Positions 15,082 to 23,196 of a stretch of 64,000 bases of DNA are shown piece by piece (positions within the stretch are counted from its first letter, which is position 1; every line of letters starts with the position of its first letter). Below the pieces are notes generated by a model, which had not been told where the DNA came from, did not search any database, and saw only the letters and a list, made by a program, of their open reading frames with translations. This DNA is from Lachnospiraceae bacterium (lineage in GTDB: Bacteria > Bacillota > Clostridia > Lachnospirales > Lachnospiraceae). Where the stretch lies: positions 39,327 through 103,326 of the forward strand of contig JAAUZI010000041.1 of the NCBI GenBank assembly GCA_014804645.1. Reading direction: 5' to 3'. The position numbers and the translations under genes were made by a program.

Positions 15082-16254
15082 TCAGCGGGAGAGAATGCCG
15101 CTCTGCTCGATAACTGCAATCAGTTCCTGTATGGTTTCCACGGGCAGCACTAGGGCAAAGCGCACATAGCCCTCGCCCTGGCTGCCGAAAGCGTCCCCGG
15201 GGGTGCAGATCACGCCGGTGCGCTCCATCAATTCCATGCAGAAATCCTGGGAGGAGCTAAAGCCATCGGGAATATGTGCCCAGGCGAACATAGTGCCCCG
15301 ACTGTCCGGCACATTCCAGCCGATGGCCCGCAGGCCGCCGCAGAGCGCATCCCGGCGGGCCTGATAGGCCAGGCACTGGGCCTTGACTCCCTCCAGGGGA
15401 CCGGTCAGAGCGGCGATAGCTGCTTTTTGAATCGGCGCAAACATACCAAAATCATACTGGGAGCGCAGGAGCTTTAAGGGTTTGATAATCTCCCTGTTGC
15501 CGATCAGGAAGGAGATTCTGGCGCCTGTCAGATTAAAACTTTTGGACAGAGAAAAAGCCTCGATCCCCACCTCCTTTGCGTGGGTATACTCCAGAAAGGA
15601 GCCACCGTAATTGCCGTCATAGATAATGTCCGAGTAGGCGTTGTCATGTACCACAATGATGTTATATCTTTCCGCAAAGGCGATCAGCTCCTCATAGAAG
15701 GAGGGCGTTGCAATGGCACATACCGGATTGTAGGGGTAGGATACCATAATGTACTTGGCCCGACGGGCGATGGATTCAGGGATATCTTCCAGGCGGGGCA
15801 GGAAGTCATTTTCCTCTTTCAGATCGTAAAAATATAGTTCGGCGCCGCCCAGATAGGCTCCTACCTCAAACACCGGGTAACCGGGATTGGGCAGCAGCAC
15901 CACATCCCCGGGATTGCACAGGGCCATACCGATATGGGCGATTCCTTCCTGAGAGCCGGGCACTGCCAGAATCTCGTCTGTCTCCAGTTCCACCCCAAAA
16001 CGCCTGCGATAGTAGCTCTGCACCGCCTGAGTCAGCTCGGGCAGATCTCGCAGAGTATAGTGGTATTGTTCCGGGTCGCCGGCGGCGTCGATCAGTGCCT
16101 GGCGCACGTGCTCTGCCACAGGGAAATCCGGGGTGCCAACGGACAGATTGTATACTTTGCGGCCGCTGGCCAGCAGCTGCTCTTTTTTCTCGTTCAATGC
16201 GGCAAAAATGCCGGTCTGAAAATGCGCAAGACGCGCGCAGGGTTCTATTTTCAT
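15082..16254 (-). CDS. PLP-dependent aminotransferase, class I/II
   Basis: The 390-residue protein is a fold-type I aminotransferase. The PLP-binding lysine is Lys238 in SLSKSFNLTGAR; other conserved parts are the NPGYPVF loop (123-129), SYPYNPVCA (172-180), DNAYSD (204-209) and the C-terminal VRFAL. It resembles the LL-diaminopimelate/alanine-aspartate aminotransferase group, but I cannot assign the amino-acid substrate from sequence alone. A GGTGAGG site lies in front of the ATG. The gene stands alone between the Rpn gene and the divergent response regulator. Confidence 0.88.
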   Translation of the reverse strand: MKIEPCARLAHFQTGIFAALNEKKEQLLASGRKVYNLSVGTPDFPVAEHVRQALIDAAGDPEQYHYTLRDLPELTQAVQSYYRRRFGVELETDEILAVPGSQEGIAHIGMALCNPGDVVLLPNPGYPVFEVGAYLGGAELYFYDLKEENDFLPRLEDIPESIARRAKYIMVSYPYNPVCAIATPSFYEELIAFAERYNIIVVHDNAYSDIIYDGNYGGSFLEYTHAKEVGIEAFSLSKSFNLTGARISFLIGNREIIKPLKLLRSQYDFGMFAPIQKAAIAALTGPLEGVKAQCLAYQARRDALCGGLRAIGWNVPDSRGTMFAWAHIPDGFSSSQDFCMELMERTGVICTPGDAFGSQGEGYVRFALVLPVETIQELIAVIEQSGILSR

Positions 16255-16474
16255 CTGATTTTCCTCACCTTCGGCTTTGGTCTAGGTCTTTAGTTTACCC
16301 CTTTGCGCAGAAAATTACAATAGGGGAACTTAAGACGTCCAAATCCTGATTATTTTCCCAAAATATTGTTTATTAATATACAGTTGTGATAGAATAAAAA
16401 AGTCGGGTTTTCCATGGAGAGCATTTAGTTTTCCACAAAAAATGTTTAGAGGACAGAAAAGAGGAACTGCAGCA

Positions 16475-17200
16475 ATGACAAAGATTTTGATTATAGAAGA
16501 TGATACGGATATCAACAATCTCCTGGCCAAAATTATGCGCAGACAGGGATATGAGGCGGTGCAGGCTTTTTCCGGCACGGAGGGAAAGCTGCGATTGGAG
16601 TTGGAACAATATGATCTGTTGCTGCTGGATTTGATGCTGCCGGGGATGATGGGGGAGGAGCTGATCGGAGAAATCCGTCAGACGGACCCGGATCTGTCCA
16701 TTATCGTGCTGTCGGCTAAGTCCGGACTGGAGGAGCGGGTGGAGGTGCTGGAGCTTGGGGCGGACGATTATATGGTCAAGCCCTTTGCCGCAGCAGAGGT
16801 AGAGGCCCGTGTGGCGGGCGCTCTGCGGCGCAGCACCCGGCGCAGGAAACTGGAGGAGGCACAACAGGAGAGTGCACAACAGGAAAGTGCGGAAGGTTTG
16901 CAGTTTAAGATATTGCAGTACAAGGAATTGACCTTGGACGCAGACCGCCGGGAGGTGCGGGTCCGGGGACAGATTTTGAATCTGACAGCTCACGAATACG
17001 ACATTCTGTATATTCTGCTCAAGGAACCGGGGAAGGTGTATTCCCGGGAGCGTCTGTATGAACTGGTCTGGCAGGGGGGCTATTACGGGGAGGACAACAC
17101 CGTGAATGTCCATGTGAGCAATCTGCGGAAAAAGATTGCCGTAGCGGATACCGATGAATACATAGCCACCGTGTGGGGCATCGGTTTCCGCATGGCTTAA
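16475..17200 (+). CDS. OmpR/PhoB-family response regulator
   Basis: This 241-residue regulator has a receiver domain (EDD at 8-10, phosphorylated Asp52 in LLLDLMLPG, Lys in VKPF) and a C-terminal winged-helix DNA-binding domain (LTAHEYDILYILLKEPGKVYSRERL and onward). The start is the ATG at 16475 just before KILIIEDD; a longer frame from 16442 lacks a good start context. It is upstream of a BcrAB-like transporter and a histidine kinase and is presumably phosphorylated by that kinase. Three 11-bp-spaced repeats immediately after it are candidate binding sites controlling the transporter. Confidence 0.93.
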   Translation: MTKILIIEDDTDINNLLAKIMRRQGYEAVQAFSGTEGKLRLELEQYDLLLLDLMLPGMMGEELIGEIRQTDPDLSIIVLSAKSGLEERVEVLELGADDYMVKPFAAAEVEARVAGALRRSTRRRKLEEAQQESAQQESAEGLQFKILQYKELTLDADRREVRVRGQILNLTAHEYDILYILLKEPGKVYSRERLYELVWQGGYYGEDNTVNVHVSNLRKKIAVADTDEYIATVWGIGFRMA

Positions 17201-17205
17201 TCGCA

Positions 17206-17263
17206 TTCTTTACGATTTCTTTAAACTTTCTAAAGGACTTATTTACAGGGAATGGTCTATGAT
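17206..17263 (+). promoter_or_regulatory. Regulated promoter of the BcrAB-like transporter with three phased repeats
   Basis: TTCTTTACGAT, TTCTTTAAACT and TTCTAAAGGAC follow one another exactly every 11 bp (17206, 17217, 17228), just ahead of a -10-like TATGAT at 17258-17263. There is no good -35 at the proper distance. Head-to-tail sites spaced by one helical turn, abutting a weak -35, are typical for activation by OmpR-family regulators. Confidence 0.6.
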
Positions 17264-17331
17264 CGAATCATCACAGGGAAGGGCAGGGGGGTGAAAGAGA
17301 TACCTCTTGCCCGCAGAAAGGAGAATATGGG

Positions 17332-18267
17332 ATGACAAGCGGAAACGTGATCGTACAGACCCACGGATTGACCAAGCAGTACGGGAAAACAACTGCTCTG
17401 GATCATGTGGATCTGACCATTCCCTCAGGGAGTATCTATGGCCTGGTAGGTAACAACGGCGCAGGCAAAACCACTCTATTAAAAATTTTGCTGGGTCAGG
17501 TGTATGCCACTTCAGGGGAATTCAGTCTCTGGGAGGCAAGAGAGGAGGTCTCCTGGCGGAAGAACCGCAGACGCTGCGGCGCTATCATTGAGGAGCCGGG
17601 TTTCTATCCGAACATGACAGCGGCCCAGAATCTGGAGTATTACAGAATACAGAGGGGGATTCCGGGCAGGGACAAGGTCTCAGAGAAACTTAAGCAGGTG
17701 GGACTGGCCGATGCGGCCAACAAAAAGTTCAAACAGATGTCTCTGGGCATGAAACAGCGCCTGGGGCTGGCTCTGGCCCTGCTGGGAGAGCCGCAGTTTC
17801 TACTGTTGGACGAACCCATCAACGGACTGGACCCGGCGGGAATCATTGAGATGCGCAGTCTGCTGCTGCGGCTGAACAGAGAAAAACATATTACCATACT
17901 GATCTCCAGTCACAACCTGCCGGAGCTGGAAAATATGGCTACAGACTATGGATTTCTAAGCCGGGGCAAGGTGGTACAGCAGATCGGGGCCAGGCAGCTT
18001 CATGAGCAGTGCGGCACCTATCTGGAGATCCGGGTGACGGAACCGGAGAGGTATGTGGCTCTGCTGGAGAGGGAGTTGCACCTGACGAATTATAAGGTGC
18101 TGCCGGACGGAACCGTTCATATCTCAGAACAAACCCAGGATGTGGCACCTTACGGAAGGTTGGCTGTGGAGCAGGGAATCGATCTGCTGGCGCTGGAGCG
18201 CCGGGAAATGCAGCTGGAGGACTATTACATGCACCTGATAGCGGAGCAGGAGGGAGGAGAGCAGTGA
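17332..18267 (+). CDS. ABC transporter ATP-binding protein, BcrA/lantibiotic-immunity type
   Basis: The 311-residue ATPase has Walker A GNNGAGKT (40-47), signature SLGMKQRLG (137-145) and Walker B FLLLDEP (156-162). The form GLVGNNGAGKTT with SLGMKQRL, and the length with a C-terminal extension of about 80 residues, match the BcrA/SpaF/NisF group that exports or detoxifies peptide antibiotics. It is coupled to the permease by a TGATG overlap and lies between the response regulator and histidine kinase genes. The likely role is self-protection against a cell-wall-active peptide, by analogy. Confidence 0.92.
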   Translation: MTSGNVIVQTHGLTKQYGKTTALDHVDLTIPSGSIYGLVGNNGAGKTTLLKILLGQVYATSGEFSLWEAREEVSWRKNRRRCGAIIEEPGFYPNMTAAQNLEYYRIQRGIPGRDKVSEKLKQVGLADAANKKFKQMSLGMKQRLGLALALLGEPQFLLLDEPINGLDPAGIIEMRSLLLRLNREKHITILISSHNLPELENMATDYGFLSRGKVVQQIGARQLHEQCGTYLEIRVTEPERYVALLERELHLTNYKVLPDGTVHISEQTQDVAPYGRLAVEQGIDLLALERREMQLEDYYMHLIAEQEGGEQ

Positions 18268-19037
18268 TGACAAACTATATTAAAAGTGAGTTTTATCGAG
18301 TATTTCGCACCAAGGCTTTGTACATTATGACAGGAGCCTGCCTGATGGTGGTGCTGCTCTTTCTCACAGTGCTGTGGGCTATGTCCGTGTTCACTGTAGA
18401 TTTTCCGTGGGCCACGACCAAGTATGCCTTTTCCACGTTGGAGACGGGTATGAATATCCCGCTGTATCTGTCGGCCGTGATGGGCAGCCTGGTGGTCTCT
18501 GACGAATTAAAGTACAAGACCTTCAACAACAGCGTGGCCTTTGGAATTCCACGGGAACTGGTCTATCTGTGCAAGGTGGTCGTGGGAATGGCGGCGTCTG
18601 CCATCTGCCTGCTGGTGACAGAAACCGGACTGATCGGCGGCGGGTATCTGCTGCTGGAGAACAGCGGGGCGGCATACACTCTGTCTCTGCTGAAGGGAAC
18701 GGCTGCCTGTATTCCGGCATGGATCGCAGGAATGGTAGCGTTTATGAGCCTGTACTATGTGACTGGCAGCAGGAGCGCCAGCATCTGGATATGGCTGCTT
18801 GTTATTGTGGCGGCGCCGGCAGTGGTGAGCGTGTTGGGAATGCGATTCGAGTTCTGTGCAAGACTGGCGTCCTGGCTGCTCTACCCTATGGTGTCCTCCG
18901 TCACGCCGACAGAGGAATGGCTGGAATTTAACTGGTCCACTGCGGCGGGATTTCTGAAGTGTCAGGAAGCGGGTATTATCGGTGTGGCGGTGTTTATCAC
19001 ACTGGGAATTATGGCAATCCGCCGCAAGGAGCTGTAG
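18267..19037 (+). CDS. ABC-2 type permease, BcrB/lantibiotic-immunity type
   Basis: A membrane protein of 256 residues with six predicted membrane segments (about 17-40, 65-80, 100-125, 140-165, 175-195, 230-250), the typical layout of BcrB/SpaE/SpaG-like permeases. The ATG shares its first base with the stop of the ATPase gene; a GTG three bases earlier is an alternative start. It is the membrane partner of the ATPase at 17332. A 50-bp gap separates it from the histidine kinase. Confidence 0.87.
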   Translation: MTNYIKSEFYRVFRTKALYIMTGACLMVVLLFLTVLWAMSVFTVDFPWATTKYAFSTLETGMNIPLYLSAVMGSLVVSDELKYKTFNNSVAFGIPRELVYLCKVVVGMAASAICLLVTETGLIGGGYLLLENSGAAYTLSLLKGTAACIPAWIAGMVAFMSLYYVTGSRSASIWIWLLVIVAAPAVVSVLGMRFEFCARLASWLLYPMVSSVTPTEEWLEFNWSTAAGFLKCQEAGIIGVAVFITLGIMAIRRKEL

Positions 19038-19087
19038 TCGTCGGCCATAGAGAGCAAAAGACGGATCATGTCAGAAGGGAATACCAT

Positions 19088-20014
19088 ATGTGGGTTGCGA
19101 TAGGAATTGCTGTGGGAATGGGCATTGCGGTCCTTTTCCTCGCGCTGAGATACAGAATGCTGCAAAAATGTGTGAGACAGGCCGGCCGGGATATGGAGGA
19201 AATATTGGAAAGTCCGCAGGAGAACCGTATCCTGCGGATATCCACTCCCTCCCGGGAGGCGGAGCGTCTGCTGGAGCAGATCAATCGTTATATACAGTAT
19301 CACCAGCGAGAGCGGATCGACTGGCAGCGACAGGAGCGGCAGCTGCAGGAACAGATCGAGAACATCAGCCACGACCTGCGCACTCCGCTGACGGCAATTC
19401 TCGGCTACCTGGAGTTGGTGGACGGCAGCGGCCTGTCCGAGGCGGACAGGGAGGCTTTGGCGGTGGTAGAGAGAAGGAGTCGCTATCTGCAGAGGTTGAT
19501 CTGTGATTTTTATGATCTGTCCAGGCTGGAGCGGAAAAATGTACAGTTACAACGCAGGCCGGTGGAGATAACCCGCTTGATCAGAGAGACGATGCTGTCC
19601 TATTCCCCGGAGTTTGAGGAGCGGCGGCTGGCGGTGGAACTGTCGTTGCCGGAGACGGCAGTGCCAGTTCTTGGCGACCGGGAGGCTCTGGAGCGGATCT
19701 TACACAATTTGGTACAGAATGCGCTGCGGTACGCTCGCAGCCGCTTTTGGATATGCGTCCGTGAGACCGATTCAGCGGAGGGAGAATCCCGGGTATTTCT
19801 GGAGTTTTGTAACGATACAGATTCGCTTACTCAGGCGGATATTCCCTTTCTGTTTGGACGCTTTTATACGGCGGACCATGCCCGTCCCAGCGGCAGCACC
19901 GGATTGGGGCTGACCGTCAGCAAACTGCTGGCCCAGGCCATGGGAGGAGCGGTGTGGGCAGAGCTTACAGAGCAAGGGGACCTGCGGCTGATATTTATGT
20001 TTATTCCTTCATGA
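19088..20014 (+). CDS. Sensor histidine kinase, short-input type
   Basis: The 308-residue kinase has one N-terminal membrane segment (residues 2-22) and no extracytoplasmic sensor domain. It has a coiled linker, an H-box ISHDLRTPLTAILGYLEL (His near 97), an N-box LVQNALRYA and a G-box STGLGLTVS. Such kinases without input domains usually sense through their partner transporter, here the ATPase/permease pair just upstream, as in Bce-type and lantibiotic-immunity modules. The chosen ATG follows AGAAGGGA; a longer frame starting in the permease gene is less likely. It converges on the vanT racemase gene. Confidence 0.9.
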   Translation: MWVAIGIAVGMGIAVLFLALRYRMLQKCVRQAGRDMEEILESPQENRILRISTPSREAERLLEQINRYIQYHQRERIDWQRQERQLQEQIENISHDLRTPLTAILGYLELVDGSGLSEADREALAVVERRSRYLQRLICDFYDLSRLERKNVQLQRRPVEITRLIRETMLSYSPEFEERRLAVELSLPETAVPVLGDREALERILHNLVQNALRYARSRFWICVRETDSAEGESRVFLEFCNDTDSLTQADIPFLFGRFYTADHARPSGSTGLGLTVSKLLAQAMGGAVWAELTEQGDLRLIFMFIPS

Positions 20015-20055
20015 TTAAGGGACTGGAATCTAAGGAGGTGAAAAACGTGGCCATC

Positions 20056-21258
20056 CTACAGGATCAGCCGCTCCAGGCGTGGCCCCAGACAGCTCAGCAG
20101 TTCATTGGTGATGGTGCCGCAGGTATCGGCCAGGCTTGCGGCGGAAATGCTCTCCTGGCCGTCTTGGCCGATCAGAGTGGCGATGTCGCCGGGCTGGATC
20201 TGGGGCAGAGCGGTCACATCCGCCAGCAGTTGATCCATGCAGATTCGGCCTACAATAGGAGCACGCTGCCCGTGGAGCAGCACACAACCCCTGTCCTGCT
20301 GTAGTTCCTGTGCTGCAGGGGGCTGTGAGAGGCTGCGGGGCAGGCCATCCGCATAGCCGATGGTAATGGTGGCTACGGTCGTAGGGCGCGTGGCGGTGTA
20401 GGCCATATCATATCCGGCAGACTCCCCGGGAGAAAGCAGGTGAACCGAGGCCACTCGGGCGCGCAGAGAGAGCACCGGGCGCAGCCTGTCCGAGAAATCC
20501 CCGGTGTCGGCGGCGTTGCTCAGCAGCCCGTACAGAGCTATGCCGGGTCGGGCACAGTCCACATTCTGCAGGGGATAGCGCAGTATGCCGTAGCTGGCCT
20601 GGAGATGGAGTTTTACGCATGGAGGTATGTCCTTCTCCAGTTTCGCCGCAAGCTGGTAGAATGCGTCAATCTGCTCTCTGGTAAAGTTTTGGGAGGCAGG
20701 GTCGGTTCCGCTGGCGGAGGCCAGGTGAGTATACATGCCGGTGATCTGCAGCCCGGGCAGTGTAAAGATTTCCCGGATCTGCGTCTCATGTCCGGCAGGT
20801 TCCCCCAGACGGTGCATGCCGGTGTCTATAGCGACATGTACAGGGAGGAGTTTCTGTCTGGAGGCGCAGCAGGCATAGGAACTCAGCGCCAGAGCGTGGG
20901 CATGATCCACTGCTGTCGGGGTCAAAGCATATTGATCCAGCAGGGGAAATTGATCGGGGTGGGTATAGCCCAGCACCAGAATCTCACCGGCAATATTCTG
21001 TCTGCGCAGTTCCATGCCCTCGCTGACGCAGGCCACGCAAAAGGAGCGGATGCCCATGTCACTCAACTCTCCGGCAATCAGTCCGGCCCCGTGTCCGTAG
21101 GCATTGGCCTTGACTACGGGCATCAGAGCGCAGCGGCCGGGCAGCAGGGATTGCAGATATTTCACATTGTGGCGCAGGGCATCCATGTTGAGTTCTATCC
21201 AGGCCCTGCTGCGATTCTGTCGGCAGGACTCTAATGTTTTAATAGCTGTTTCTTTCAT
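20056..21258 (-). CDS. vanT: Alanine/serine racemase, C-terminal half of a split VanT
   Basis: This 400-residue protein is a PLP-dependent fold-type III racemase. Lys50 in VVKANAYGHG binds PLP, and the GYDMAY and TIGYADGLPR segments belong to the C-terminal barrel domain with the second catalytic base. In vanC, vanE and vanG clusters the membrane-bound serine racemase VanT has an acyltransferase-like membrane domain fused to such a racemase. Here the membrane half is a separate upstream gene and this one follows after about 60 bp that hold a family 1 repeat. The ATG at 21258 has the repeat-derived GGAGA site 7 bp upstream. Predicted role is to supply D-Ser for the VanG ligase; alanine racemase activity is equally possible. 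Confidence 0.85.
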   Translation of the reverse strand: MKETAIKTLESCRQNRSRAWIELNMDALRHNVKYLQSLLPGRCALMPVVKANAYGHGAGLIAGELSDMGIRSFCVACVSEGMELRRQNIAGEILVLGYTHPDQFPLLDQYALTPTAVDHAHALALSSYACCASRQKLLPVHVAIDTGMHRLGEPAGHETQIREIFTLPGLQITGMYTHLASASGTDPASQNFTREQIDAFYQLAAKLEKDIPPCVKLHLQASYGILRYPLQNVDCARPGIALYGLLSNAADTGDFSDRLRPVLSLRARVASVHLLSPGESAGYDMAYTATRPTTVATITIGYADGLPRSLSQPPAAQELQQDRGCVLLHGQRAPIVGRICMDQLLADVTALPQIQPGDIATLIGQDGQESISAASLADTCGTITNELLSCLGPRLERLIL

Positions 21259-21268
21259 AATAATCTCC

Positions 21269-21326
21269 ATGCATATCTGTAGTTGGCAAAGCCAACTACT
21301 GCTGTGTCTGCGATATTGCTCAAATA
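21269..21326 (-). repeat. Family 1 junction repeat, copy b, at the vanT split
   Basis: Read on the minus strand: ATTTGAGCAATATCGCAG, then GTAGTTGGC, TTT loop, GCCAACTAC, then AGATATGCATGGAGATTA. Its TGA is the stop codon of the membrane half of vanT and its GGAGA is the ribosome-binding site of the racemase half. It is almost identical to the copy at 10676-10740. Confidence 0.88.
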
Positions 21327-22360
21327 AAAAATGTGTGAGATTCGGCTTTGGGCAGTGAGGTGAGCAGCCATGCCGCAGCCAGGGACAGCAGACTCACTGT
21401 CAGATAGTGTACCAGGCTCTGGTCGATCAGAAACTGCAGCCTGGGAATCCGGGCGCAGATTCGAACAGCTACAATGATAGCGGGGTGGAGCACATATACC
21501 AGAGTAGAGATATGGCGCAGCCGGGGGATGGTGGGCAGTTCCAAGCACATCAACAGGCCATAGAGACAATACATGACCGGCACCAGCAGCAGGTACATAC
21601 TGTCGTGTCGCTGAAACTCCAGGCCGCGCAGCAGAAAAGCTTCCCCGGACATTCCCAGCAGGGACAGGCCCAAACCCGCCGCCAGAAACTTTCCCTGAAA
21701 GTGCGCCTGTGGGCGGGAATCCTGGCTGTGTATATTTTCCATATGCGCTCCCATCAGCAGGAACAGAGGGGCCAGAAACAGTCCGTTGCGGGTGTGAGAC
21801 CATACCTGAAACCCCAGGTCGCACAGGCTGCGCAGCGGGGGAAGAAATGCGGTCAGCCCATAGTAGCTGTCTCCGCACAGGCCCAACAGGTACAGCACCC
21901 CGCAGACTGTAGCCATGGCGCGTACCCTCAGGCAGCGGCTGAGCAGCCACAGCAGGACCATTCCCAGCATACAGGCGGGGAAATACCACAGGTGATAGAA
22001 AGGGCCATCCCACACTAGCAGCTGCAGGATTTTTGCCGGAGTGAGTTCCCTGTAATGGCCCGCATAGATTCCCAGCGGCAGATACAGCAGAATACACGCC
22101 AGATAGAGGACTCCTGTGCGGGTTAGATAGCGCCAGAGTCTTTTTCCGCTTCCTGGCCCCGGCTCCAGAATTCGGGGCAATACGAACTGCCCCGTCACCA
22201 TCAGAAAAAAGGGCACGGCTACTCTGGCCAGAATCCGGGTGAGCAGGAAATCCGCCTCCGCAGATATACAGGTAAGGGGTGAGGTATGGATGGCAACGAC
22301 CAGCAGAGCCGCCGCCAGGCGGAACCGATCCAGTCCGCCGGTGAAAGTTTTCCTATTCAT
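21320..22360 (-). CDS. vanT: Acyltransferase-3-like membrane protein, N-terminal half of a split VanT
   Basis: The 346-residue protein has about ten membrane segments and begins RKTFTGGLDRFRLAAALLVVAIHTSPL, matching the acyltransferase-3 fold that forms the membrane part of VanT, proposed to take up serine. It ends with AESHTFFI at a TGA belonging to a family 1 repeat. The start ATG overlaps the vanXY stop (ATGA). The frame is open further upstream, but that part would translate another repeat copy. With the racemase gene the total is about 746 residues, close to the 700-710 of undivided VanT proteins. The two genes lie in different frames, so a functional VanT would have to form from two chains. 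Confidence 0.82.
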   Translation of the reverse strand: MNRKTFTGGLDRFRLAAALLVVAIHTSPLTCISAEADFLLTRILARVAVPFFLMVTGQFVLPRILEPGPGSGKRLWRYLTRTGVLYLACILLYLPLGIYAGHYRELTPAKILQLLVWDGPFYHLWYFPACMLGMVLLWLLSRCLRVRAMATVCGVLYLLGLCGDSYYGLTAFLPPLRSLCDLGFQVWSHTRNGLFLAPLFLLMGAHMENIHSQDSRPQAHFQGKFLAAGLGLSLLGMSGEAFLLRGLEFQRHDSMYLLLVPVMYCLYGLLMCLELPTIPRLRHISTLVYVLHPAIIVAVRICARIPRLQFLIDQSLVHYLTVSLLSLAAAWLLTSLPKAESHTFFI

Positions 22361-23196
22361 ACTTTCCTCTTTCCCGCATACCTGTAGTTGGCAGAGCCAA
22401 CTACGGCTTTGCCTGCGGTATTGCACCGATCAGTATTTGGAAGATCACTTCCAAAATTCCTCCATTGTGTCAGTACAAAGCCGTCTACGTTGTTGCCGGA
22501 GATGTAGTAGGGAGCGGTCTCGTTGACCTCTACAACGGTCTGGGCTGAGTTCGCGGCGATGTAGGACACATAGACGGCCCGCCCTCCGACCCGGATACAG
22601 TAAGGGTGGAGGGGGCTGTCAAACTGTTTGATATAGTCGGTGTACTCCTCCAGAGTCAGATTATTCTCGGTCATGATCCGGGCGTGGGGAATTCCCACAT
22701 AACGGAAATGCCAGGGTTCGCAGCCGATGCCGGTGATTTTTTCCTTTCCTGCGGGATAGCGCAGGATAAAACCATAGTCGGCGGCGCGTTTCCCAAATTG
22801 TCCGCACACGCCGGTGTCGGGAAATGCCGGGCAGATAAAGTCGATATGCTCCTGACGCAGCCCCAGGTCGATGGCCAGACCGGTCTGATGCTCGCTGTGT
22901 CCGGGAAGAGCCACATAGGTCCGAGTGTACTCCGGTCCGTTTTCCCGCAGACTGGAGTCCCATATGGACTGCTGCTCCGCCCGGGAGCGCCAGCCGCTGA
23001 CAGGGACAATGGAACTCCAGCCGCCGATCTCCCGCATCAGTTCCTCCAGCAGTACAGCGGTCTGCCGCTCCAGCTGTATATCTGCATCAACATTTGTCAG
23101 CTCGCCGGGGGCGTCGCAGGTGATTCCGTGACGCTCATTGACCAGAATCAGCGTGCCCTTATGTAGTTCCTCCCGGCTCAGTATCACTTTCTTCAT
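22357..23196 (-). CDS. vanXY: D,D-dipeptidase/D,D-carboxypeptidase VanXY
   Basis: This 279-residue zinc peptidase of the VanY/VanX (M15) family removes D-Ala-ended precursors so that modified ones prevail. The core has SGWRS (Arg70), PGHSEHQTGLAID with zinc ligands His103 and Asp110, and EPWHF with catalytic Glu160 and zinc ligand His163. There is no signal peptide, which fits the cytoplasmic VanXY class rather than membrane-bound VanY. The last 22 residues or so (CNTAGKAVVGSANYRYAGKR and onward) are encoded by a family 1 repeat, so the native C-terminus appears to be replaced or extended by repeat sequence. It overlaps vanG upstream by 4 bp and vanT downstream by 4 bp. Confidence 0.92.
   Translation of the reverse strand: MKKVILSREELHKGTLILVNERHGITCDAPGELTNVDADIQLERQTAVLLEELMREIGGWSSIVPVSGWRSRAEQQSIWDSSLRENGPEYTRTYVALPGHSEHQTGLAIDLGLRQEHIDFICPAFPDTGVCGQFGKRAADYGFILRYPAGKEKITGIGCEPWHFRYVGIPHARIMTENNLTLEEYTDYIKQFDSPLHPYCIRVGGRAVYVSYIAANSAQTVVEVNETAPYYISGNNVDGFVLTQWRNFGSDLPNTDRCNTAGKAVVGSANYRYAGKRKV
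22375..22425 (-). repeat. Family 1 junction repeat, copy c, inside the end of vanXY
   Basis: On the minus strand: GCAATACCGCAGGCAAAGCC, then GTAGTTGGC, TCT loop, GCCAACTAC, then AGGTATGCGGG. It lacks the leading ATTTGA stop, so vanXY reads through it in frame. The AGAGG after it serves as ribosome-binding site for the membrane half of vanT at 22360. Confidence 0.85.

Noticed and set aside
19954..20304. A plus-strand gene after the histidine kinase with AAGGAGGTG near 20034
   Set aside because: The purine-rich site is tempting, but the frame lies antisense to the end of the vanT racemase gene and has no domain. The racemase C-terminus is conserved in that place.
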